This document shows positions 6,993 to 14,218 of a DNA stretch of 14,218 nucleotides, piece after piece. The notes beneath the pieces are model-generated. The model was not told where the DNA came from. It did no database searches and worked only from the letters and a program-made list of their open reading frames with translations. Within the stretch, counting starts at the first letter, position 1. Every line of letters starts with the position of its first letter. Origin of the DNA: Desulfuromonadales bacterium. Its GTDB lineage: Bacteria > Desulfobacterota > Desulfuromonadia > Geobacterales > Pseudopelobacteraceae. The position numbers were made by a program, and so were the translations under genes. The stretch lies in the NCBI GenBank assembly GCA_015688915.1, contig JAATGX010000293.1, positions 1-14,218 of the forward strand. The letters run 5' to 3'.

Positions 6993-7208
6993 CTATGCCG
7001 CGACGGCCATTACTTCCGCGAACGCGGTATTTTCAGGTATCACCAGATTGTCCGCGCGGAGGCCATCAAGATGAAAACGGATCGACTCGTACATGTTTGC
7101 CTCGACATCTTCACGAGTTTTGCCGGTTGCCACACAACCGGGAAGATCCGGGGAATAGGCGGAATAGTTTGATGCTGTCTTTTCAATCACAACGAGAAAA
7201 CGATACAT
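6993..7208 (-). CDS. hicB: HicB-family antitoxin, short form
   Basis: HicB neutralises the HicA RNase. The 71-residue protein shows the partial RNase H-like fold signature: MYRFLVVIEK, then YSPDLPGCVATGKTREDVEANMYESI with the DLPGC motif at residues 21-25. It ends soon after this domain, so the C-terminal ribbon-helix-helix or helix-turn-helix that many HicB proteins (110-150 aa) use for DNA binding is absent. Short HicBs of this kind exist, but autoregulation by this protein alone is doubtful. The ATG at 7208 has a consensus AAGGAG at 7216-7221, seven bases upstream. That AAGGAG is also the last two sense codons (Lys-Glu) of hicA, which implies tightly coupled translation. Four bases separate the hicA stop from this start. 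Confidence 0.88.
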   Translation of the reverse strand: MYRFLVVIEKTASNYSAYSPDLPGCVATGKTREDVEANMYESIRFHLDGLRADNLVIPENTAFAEVMAVAA

Positions 7209-7212
7209 ATCG

Positions 7213-7413
7213 CTACTCCTTTTCTCTGATCTGTGCCTGCTTCAGAATGCTGTTGAGGGTTCCGGGCGCAAGCTCGTCGCCAGCATGGCCAGCTATTGTA
7301 ACCCTGCCTGGTTTCACGGGATGCTTGTACTGCCGATGACTGCCCCTTGTTGTCGCCAGATACCAGCCGTCATTTTCGATTTGTTTGATTATATCCCGAA
7401 TTTTCGGAGGCAT
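7213..7413 (-). CDS. hicA: HicA-family toxin (mRNA interferase)
   Basis: The 66-residue product is a typical HicA, a small double-stranded-RNA-binding-fold RNase that cuts mRNA and stops translation when HicB is depleted. It shows the family pattern: an N-terminal helix with DIIKQIENDGWYL, then TRGSHRQYKHP with the catalytic histidine His26 in GSHRQY, and a late GTLNSILKQA helix. The key residue is intact, so the toxin looks functional. A strong AAGGAG (7422-7427) lies eight bases from the ATG at 7413. Toxin precedes antitoxin, as in most hicAB loci. The pair starts 33 bp after the stop of the Crp/Fnr-type regulator and sits in the same orientation as both neighbours. I see no clear palindromic operator or independent promoter in that gap. 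Confidence 0.9.
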   Translation of the reverse strand: MPPKIRDIIKQIENDGWYLATTRGSHRQYKHPVKPGRVTIAGHAGDELAPGTLNSILKQAQIREKE

Positions 7414-7446
7414 ACAAACGGCTCCTTGCCGAGACGCCGGGAGCGG

Positions 7447-8136
7447 TTATTCATACCGTTCCGACAACTTCTGCAACTTCTCCATCTGGTGGATCACCAC
7501 CCGGTTCCCCTCCACCTCGATGATCCCCTCGTCCTTCAGCTTGCGCAGGGTGCGGGAGATGGTCTCGCTGGCCGTGCCGAGACGTGAGGCCAGCTCCCCT
7601 TTTTTGACCCCCAGCTCGATATAGGTGATGCCGCCGTAGCTGGTCGATTTCTCCGCGGCCCGGCGAACCAGGAACGACGCCAGCCGCGAGGTCACGTCGG
7701 CGAAGGAGAGTTCCTCGATCTGGCGGGCGAACTGGCGCAGCATCAGGGAAAGCGACACCACCAGGTTGAGGGAGAAATTGGGGTTACGGCCCATCAACTC
7801 CAGAAATCCCTCCTTCGGGAGATAGAGCGCCTCGCCCGCTGCCAGGGCGCGGGCCTCGGCCGGGTAGTTGCCGTCACCGAAAAAGGCGGCCTCGGCAAAG
7901 GTTTCCCGGGGCTGGACAAAGTGCAACACCTTTTCCCGGCCATCGGGAGAGATGCGGCAAAGCTTGATGCTGCCGGACACCAGCAGATAGAAACCGGTGG
8001 CCACCTCCCCTTCGCTGAAGAGCGACTCCCCTTTCCTGAACGTGCGGCGCACGGTGATGGCGGCCAGCTCGGCCAGGTCGGTATCCTTCAGGCCGGAGAA
8101 GAGCAAGGATTTTTTGAGCAGTTCAATCAGTTCCAT
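7447..8136 (-). CDS. Crp/Fnr-family transcriptional regulator
   Basis: The 229-residue protein has an N-terminal cyclic-nucleotide-binding-like beta barrel (about residues 12-115, including FRKGESLFSEGE and YLLVSGSIKL) and a dimerisation helix around 118-148. A C-terminal winged helix-turn-helix at about 175-205 carries the recognition segment GELASRLGTASETISRTLRKL (positions 180-200). The N-terminal cysteine cluster of true FNR [4Fe-4S] proteins is missing, as only Cys60 is present. An O2-sensing iron-sulfur role is therefore unlikely. The glycine/arginine cAMP pocket of E. coli CRP is not obvious either, so the ligand is unknown, and a DNR/NnrR-like or orphan sensor is possible. The start is ATG at 8136 with only a weak GAAGTGAG upstream. 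It follows tkt after a 163-bp gap that holds an inverted-repeat element and is followed closely by hicA. Confidence 0.88.
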   Translation of the reverse strand: MELIELLKKSLLFSGLKDTDLAELAAITVRRTFRKGESLFSEGEVATGFYLLVSGSIKLCRISPDGREKVLHFVQPRETFAEAAFFGDGNYPAEARALAAGEALYLPKEGFLELMGRNPNFSLNLVVSLSLMLRQFARQIEELSFADVTSRLASFLVRRAAEKSTSYGGITYIELGVKKGELASRLGTASETISRTLRKLKDEGIIEVEGNRVVIHQMEKLQKLSERYE

Positions 8137-8157
8137 AAACTCACTTCAAAACCCTTT

Positions 8158-8295
8158 CTCTCACAGAGCTCACAGAGACACAGAGGAAACCTTCAAGTCA
8201 AAATATTGTTTGCCGGCGGCTTACCATGGACGTGTGTTTTACCCATAAAACTTCAGTTTCTCCAGATTTTGCTGTTCTCCGTGCCTCTGTGAGAG
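8158..8295. repeat. Non-coding element with 11-bp perfect terminal inverted repeats
   Basis: CTCTCACAGAG (8158-8168) is matched exactly by its reverse complement CTCTGTGAGAG (8285-8295). The similarity continues inward imperfectly (CACAGAGACACAGAG on the left, TTCTCCGTGC on the right). An internal perfect hairpin, GTTTTA-CCCA-TAAAAC, lies at 8236-8251. The CTCTGTGnCTCTGTG pattern is, from memory, a common dispersed repeat in Geobacter-like genomes. The element fills nearly the whole gap between the tkt stop and the crp-like start. It carries no ORF, and its large loop makes it unlikely to be a normal terminator. Confidence 0.55.
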
Positions 8296-8299
8296 CAGA

Positions 8300-10306
<2,007 letters not shown>

Positions 10307-10325
10307 TGCTGCTCCCTTCGGGTGG

Positions 10326-11372
10326 TTATTGGAAATGGGTAAATCCGTGGTGTCGGGGGATGAATTCGCTGCCGTCGGGCCGTATGACTATTACCCGCTG
10401 CAAGTTTGTTACTATACCAACAGGTGCGGCGTCAATGCCACATTTTTCCATGAGCGCGGCGATTTTTCCATGGTTTGCGGGCGGGGCGGCAAAGGCCAGT
10501 TCGTAATCCTCTCCGCCGGTAAGGGCTAAGTGATGCGGGAACGTGGGGAAAGAGGCGGCAAGGGCGCGGAAGGGGGGTGAAAGGGGCACCGTGTCCAGGT
10601 GGATCGTTCCTCCTACGCCGGATTGTTCGGCAATATGTCCGAAATCGGCGATCAACCCATCACTGATATCGATCATGGCGTTGACCAGTCCCGATTCGGC
10701 CAGGGCGCGGCCGGCAGCGGCGCGGGGGATGGGGTCGAGCAGGCGGGAGATGAGAAGATCTTTCCCTTCTACTTCGCTCAGGGAACTTCCCTCCGATGAC
10801 CGAGGTGGCTTCGATGGCTGAGCGGAGCCGAAGCCGCCATCCAGCATTGACAACCCCAAGGCCGCATCCCCCAGGGTGCCGGTCACCCAGATTTCGTCGC
10901 CGGGGCGGACGCCGGAGCGCCGCACGATCAGGTCCGGGAACTGTTCACCCATAATGGTGACCGATATTACCAGGCCGCTTTTGGATGAACAGGTGTCACC
11001 TCCGACCAGGGCAACGCCGTGTTCGGCGGCCATGGAGAGGAAACCACTGGTAAATTAATCGAGGAAATAAAGGGGGAGGTCGGCGGGAACCGCCAATGAA
11101 AGGGTCGCCCAGCGGGGGATGCCCCCCATGGCGGCGATATCGGAAATATTAACCGCCAGGGACTTGCGTCCCAGGCGGCAAGGGTCGTGCCAGGAGCGGC
11201 GGAAATGCACATCCTCCAGCAGCATGTCGGTGGAGGTCAGGAGCTGCATGCCCGGCGAGAGGGCCGTAACGGCGGCGTCATCACCGATGCCGGTGATGAC
11301 GCCATTGCCGCCGGCTACATGAGCGGCGATGCGGTTAATCAGGCCGAATTCGCCCAATTCTCCAAGTTTCAC
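10326..11372 (-). pseudogene. thiL: Thiamine-monophosphate kinase ThiL, interrupted by one in-frame stop codon
   Basis: ThiL phosphorylates thiamine monophosphate to thiamine diphosphate. Both halves are recognisable in the same frame. Codons 1-105 carry GIGDDAAV (28-35), STDMLLEDVHF (47-57) and NISDIAAMGG. The second half carries VALVGGDT, GDEIWVTGTLGDAALGL, LLDPIPRA, IDISDGL and LTGGEDYEL. They are split only by a TAA at 11055-11057 (codon 106), between FLD and FTSGFLSMAAEHG. Removing that one stop restores a continuous protein of normal order. A separate start at Met114 (11033) has no good ribosome binding site. The start codon is GTG (11370-11372), overlapping the lon stop as GTGA, with GAGG nearby. 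A repeat-derived segment of about 25 residues interrupts the region after GLSML. Possible explanations are a recent nonsense mutation, a sequencing error, or two complementing polypeptides. Confidence 0.8.
10764..10838 (-). repeat. Dispersed-repeat-like insert in frame within thiL
   Basis: On the plus strand one end reads CCCTTCTACTTCGCTCAGGG (10764-10783). The other end is a hairpin, GGCTTCG (10807-10813) with CGAAGCC (10829-10835), around GCTGAGCGGAGC. A perfect GGGAA-C-TTCCC palindrome lies at 10781-10791. Sequences of the form CCCTGAGCGnAGTCGAAGGG and GGCTCCGCTCAGCC are, to my knowledge, widespread dispersed repeats normally found between genes. Here the stretch is read in frame as a Ser/Pro/Glu-rich peptide (FGSAQPSKPPRSSEGSS...) at a point where ThiL proteins have no such insert. 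Confidence 0.6.
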
Positions 11373-13819
11373 ACCCGCGCCTCTACCGAGGCGCCCTTAC
11401 GCGTTGGCTTTGCTGCCGGAGCTGCAGGTTTCTTCGCCGGTTCCTTGGGCGCGGCGGGCGGATACTTCTCCAGGGCCAGCCTGAGCACCTCATCCACCTC
11501 GTGGACCGGGATGATCTTGACCTTCTTGAGGATATCGGCCGGGATGTCCTCCAGGTCCTTCTTGTTCTGGAACGGGATGATGACCGTCTTCATCTCGGAA
11601 CGGACCGCTGCCAGGATCTTTTCCTTGAGCCCGCCGATGGGGAGCACCTTGCCCCGCAGGGTCACCTCTCCGGTCATGGCCACGTCCTTTTTCACCGGGA
11701 TGCGGGCAATGACGGAAACCAGCGCCGTGGTCATGGCAACACCCGCCGAGGGGCCGTCCTTGGGGATCGCCCCGGCCGGAACATGGACATGGATCTCATG
11801 CTCCTGGAAGAACTCCGGCTTGATATGCAGTTCGCCGGTATGGGCGCGGATATAGGAATGGGCAGCCTGGACCGACTCCTTCATGACGTCGCCCAACTGG
11901 CCGGTCAGGGTCAGCCCCCCCTTGCCCTGCATCAGGCTGGCCTCGATGTGCAGGATCTCGCCGCCCACCGGCGTCCAGGCAAGACCGTTGACCACGCCGA
12001 TCTCGTTCTTCTCCAGGTCTTCCTCCCGCAGGTATTTGGGAGCGCCCAGGAAGGTGTTCACGTTCTTGTCCGTCACCTTGACGAGGCGCTTATTCCCCTC
12101 GGCCACTTTGCGCGCCACCTTGCGGCAGACCTTGCCGATCTCCCGCTCCAGGTTGCGCAGGCCCGCCTCGCGGGTGTACTTGGCGATGATCTCGCGGATG
12201 GCGGCGTCATCGAAGCCGATGTCCTTGGATTTGAGCCCGTTTTCCTTTGTCTGGCGCGGCACCAGGTAACGTCGGGCGATCTCCAGTTTTTCCGCCTCGG
12301 TGTAACCGGAGAGGTTGATCACCTCCATGCGGTCGCGCAGGGCCGACGGCACCGGATCGATCTGGTTGGCCGTGGCGATGAACATCACGTTGGACAGGTT
12401 GAAGGGGAGGTTGATGTAGTGGTCGGAGAATGAATGGTTCTGTTCCGGGTCCAGCACCTCCAGCAGTGCCGATGAAGGATCGCCCTTGAAATCGTAGCCC
12501 AGTTTGTCCAGCTCATCCAGCATGAATACCGGATTGTTGGTGCCCGCCTGCTTCATCCCCTGGATGCTACGCCCCGGCAAGGCGCCGATGTAGGTGCGGC
12601 GGTGACCGCGGATCTCGGCCTCGTCGCGCACCCCGCCCAGGGAGACGCGCACGAACTTGCGCCCCATGGCCCGGGCGATGGACTTGCCCAGGGAGGTTTT
12701 GCCCACGCCCGGCGGCCCGACAAAGCAGAGGATCGGCCCCTTCATCTTCTTCTTAAGCTTGCGCACCGCCAGGAACTCCAGGATGCGCTCCTTGATCTTG
12801 TCCAGGTAATAATGGTCGTCGTTCAGGATCTTTTCGGCCCGGCCGATGTCCAGGCTGTCGCGGGAGGCCTTGCTCCAGGGAATCTCCACCAGCCAGTCCA
12901 GGTAGGTGCGGATGATGCCCGCCTCACCGGCGTCCGGGTGCATGTTTTCCAGGCGGCCCAACTGCTTGAGCGCCTCCTTCTGGACGGTCTCCGGCATCTT
13001 GGCGGACTCGATGGCCTTCCTGATCTCGACCAGTTCCTCTTTTTCCCCGCCATCCCCCAATTCGCTCTGGATGGCCCGCAACTGCTCGCGCAGGTAGTAT
13101 TCGCGCTGGTTCTTGCCCATCTCCTCACGGGCCGCGCTCTGAATCTTGGCCTGGACGCTGAGCAGTTCGACCTCGCGATTGAGGAACTCATTGACCTTGG
13201 TCAGGCGGGAGATCGGATCGCTCATCTCCAGGAGTTGCTGGGCATCGGCCACCTTGAGTCCCAGGTTGCTGGCGATCAGATCGGCCATGCTGCCCGGCTC
13301 CTGAATGTTTTCCAGGATGACCATCACCTCGGGCGAGATCTGCTTGCCCAGCTCGATCACCTTGGCCAACTGCTCCCGCACGGTCCGGATCAACGCCTCG
13401 GTCTCCAGCGATATGTCCACCAGGGGGGTATCGGTCATGCGCTCGATACGAACCGTGTAGAACGGCGATTCGGTCATGAACTCGGTGATGCGCGCCTTGG
13501 TCAGTCCCTGTACCAGGATCTTGACCCTGCCGTCGGGCAGTTTGAGCATGCGCATGATCATGGCAACGGTGCCGACCTCGTAGATCTTGTCCGGCGCCGG
13601 GTCTTCCTCGCTGATCTCGTGCTGTGTGGCCAGGAGGATCATGCGGTCGCCGGCCAGGGCGTTGTCAACCGCCTTGACCGACATCTCCCGGCCGACAAAG
13701 AGCGGGATGATCATGAAGGGATAGACCACCACGTCCCGCACCGGCAACAGCGGCAGCACATCGGGAATCTTCAGCTCCTCGGTTTCCTGCTTTTCGGTAT
13801 CTTTTTCCGGGTCACTCAA
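11369..13819 (-). CDS. lon: ATP-dependent protease Lon (LonA type)
   Basis: Lon is a cytoplasmic AAA+ protease that degrades misfolded and regulatory proteins, including antitoxins in several bacteria. The 816-residue product is full length. The N-terminal substrate-binding domain starts at [13 protein letters not shown] (about 22-34) and is followed by a helical region to about 340. The ATPase domain has Walker [10 protein letters not shown] (368-376), Walker [10 protein letters not shown] (431-439) and an arginine-finger region ALRDRMEV. The protease domain has the catalytic Ser691 in [10 protein letters not shown] and Lys734 in GGLKEK. Residues about 788-816 are a Pro/Ala/Lys-rich tail absent from E. 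coli Lon. The start codon is TTG at 13817-13819, backed by a consensus AAGGAG seven bases upstream. It overlaps the hsp20 stop as TTGA, and its own stop overlaps the thiL start as GTGA. Confidence 0.97.
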   Translation of the reverse strand: MSDPEKDTEKQETEELKIPDVLPLLPVRDVVVYPFMIIPLFVGREMSVKAVDNALAGDRMILLATQHEISEEDPAPDKIYEVGTVAMIMRMLKLPDGRVKILVQGLTKARITEFMTESPFYTVRIERMTDTPLVDISLETEALIRTVREQLAKVIELGKQISPEVMVILENIQEPGSMADLIASNLGLKVADAQQLLEMSDPISRLTKVNEFLNREVELLSVQAKIQSAAREEMGKNQREYYLREQLRAIQSELGDGGEKEELVEIRKAIESAKMPETVQKEALKQLGRLENMHPDAGEAGIIRTYLDWLVEIPWSKASRDSLDIGRAEKILNDDHYYLDKIKERILEFLAVRKLKKKMKGPILCFVGPPGVGKTSLGKSIARAMGRKFVRVSLGGVRDEAEIRGHRRTYIGALPGRSIQGMKQAGTNNPVFMLDELDKLGYDFKGDPSSALLEVLDPEQNHSFSDHYINLPFNLSNVMFIATANQIDPVPSALRDRMEVINLSGYTEAEKLEIARRYLVPRQTKENGLKSKDIGFDDAAIREIIAKYTREAGLRNLEREIGKVCRKVARKVAEGNKRLVKVTDKNVNTFLGAPKYLREEDLEKNEIGVVNGLAWTPVGGEILHIEASLMQGKGGLTLTGQLGDVMKESVQAAHSYIRAHTGELHIKPEFFQEHEIHVHVPAGAIPKDGPSAGVAMTTALVSVIARIPVKKDVAMTGEVTLRGKVLPIGGLKEKILAAVRSEMKTVIIPFQNKKDLEDIPADILKKVKIIPVHEVDEVLRLALEKYPPAAPKEPAKKPAAPAAKPTRKGASVEARV

Positions 13820-14218
13820 TCGAAATCTCCTTTTATGGGGATCTGCAGGTCATCTGTTTTAGGGCATATCACCCGCAGCACACCTCGCCGGTATTCGGCG
13901 GTGATGCAGCAGGGGTTGATATTGCCGGGGATATGTACCGCATGATGAAAATGTCCGTGACTCCGTTCCACGCAGATGAAACGGCCGTCATTTGCCTCCC
14001 GCGCCTTGTAGGCATCCAGCACGAGCGTGAAGCCGCTCACCTTCAGACTGATGTCCGCCAGTTGAAAACCGGGCAGATCGAACTCCAGGACGACACCGTC
14101 GCCGGTTTCATAGATATCGATCAGCGGCCGATTCTCCGCATCATCCAGTCCGTCCCGCATCTCAAGGGCATGCAGCAGGCTCTTGATCTCGCCCACTTGC
14201 CGGCTTACTATCTCCCGA
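13816..14218 (-). CDS. Hsp20/alpha-crystallin family small heat-shock protein, 5' end probably outside the window
   Basis: Small heat-shock proteins hold unfolding proteins in a soluble state without using ATP. The alpha-crystallin domain is clear: RPLIDIYETGDGVVLEFDLPGF, then VERSHGHFHHAVHIPG, then the RGVLRVICPK strand (equivalent to the family's G-V-L motif). A C-terminal I-P-I motif in DDLQIPIKGD binds neighbouring subunits in the oligomer. A GTG at 14194-14196 would give 126 residues. However, the frame stays open to the window edge with plausible residues upstream (REIVSRQ), and the nearest GGGAG is rather far from that GTG. The real start may therefore lie outside. The stop overlaps the lon TTG start. 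Pairing a holdase with Lon suggests shared heat-stress control, but the promoter is not in view. Confidence 0.88.
   Translation of the reverse strand, partial: REIVSRQVGEIKSLLHALEMRDGLDDAENRPLIDIYETGDGVVLEFDLPGFQLADISLKVSGFTLVLDAYKAREANDGRFICVERSHGHFHHAVHIPGNINPCCITAEYRRGVLRVICPKTDDLQIPIKGDFD
13827..13832 (-). promoter_or_regulatory. Ribosome binding site that fixes the TTG start of lon
   Basis: The minus strand reads AAGGAG here, seven bases before the TTG at 13817-13819. No in-frame ATG occurs until residues well inside the N-terminal domain, so this site supports TTG as the lon start. It lies inside the last codons of hsp20. Confidence 0.75.

Noticed and set aside
7447..8136. FNR-type oxygen sensor
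   Set aside because: The N-terminal cysteine cluster that binds [4Fe-4S] is missing. Only one cysteine (Cys60) is present.
10326..11033. Second half of thiL as an independent gene starting at Met114
   Set aside because: There is no Shine-Dalgarno before that ATG, the frame is the same as the upstream half, and the family needs both halves for one active site. A nonsense-interrupted gene is simpler.

Overview
The window looks like a chromosomal segment of a GC-rich deltaproteobacterium, most likely a Geobacter relative (Geobacterales). This is inferred from the gene families and their arrangement (anaerobic-type cobalamin genes, a Thermotoga-type DAHP synthase, an Hsp20-lon pair), from Shine-Dalgarno style starts, and from the kinds of dispersed short repeats present. 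No 16S rRNA or other phylogenetic marker is present, so the assignment is tentative. No rRNA, tRNA, CRISPR array or insertion sequence was found.

Layout. (1) Positions 1-1276 are a visibly AT-richer left flank. It holds a doubtful small ORF cut by or starting at the window edge, a minus-strand gene for a 116-residue protein of unknown function, and about 500 bp of non-coding DNA with a terminator-like hairpin, a perfect 14-bp palindrome and a small inverted-repeat element. (2) Positions 1277-5667 (+) form a tightly overlapping cobalamin operon: a fused cobJ-cobQ gene, then cbiB, then cobD, closed by a strong terminator at 5672-5703. CobQ makes cobyric acid, CobD makes aminopropanol phosphate from threonine phosphate, and CbiB joins the two, so the order follows consecutive late steps of B12 synthesis. 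(3) From 14218 back to 5952 every gene is on the minus strand. Read 5' to 3' they are hsp20, lon, thiL (broken), tkt, a Crp/Fnr-type regulator, hicA, hicB and aroF. hsp20-lon-thiL overlap by 3-4 nt and are probably translationally coupled, and tkt follows thiL after 19 nt. ThiL makes thiamine diphosphate, the cofactor of transketolase. Transketolase supplies erythrose 4-phosphate, which AroF consumes, although aroF is separated from tkt by the regulator and the toxin-antitoxin pair.

The most unusual features come from short repeats lying inside or beside genes. Two adjacent heptanucleotide tandem arrays (2029-2097) form the linker that joins cobJ to cobQ in one reading frame. A dispersed-repeat-like segment (about 10764-10838) sits in frame inside thiL, which also carries a single in-frame TAA stop at 11055-11057. 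Two small elements with imperfect terminal inverted repeats (1028-1146 and 8158-8295) lie in intergenic gaps. I see no clearly new multi-gene defence or metabolic system. The repeat-mediated gene fusion and the broken thiL are the best leads.
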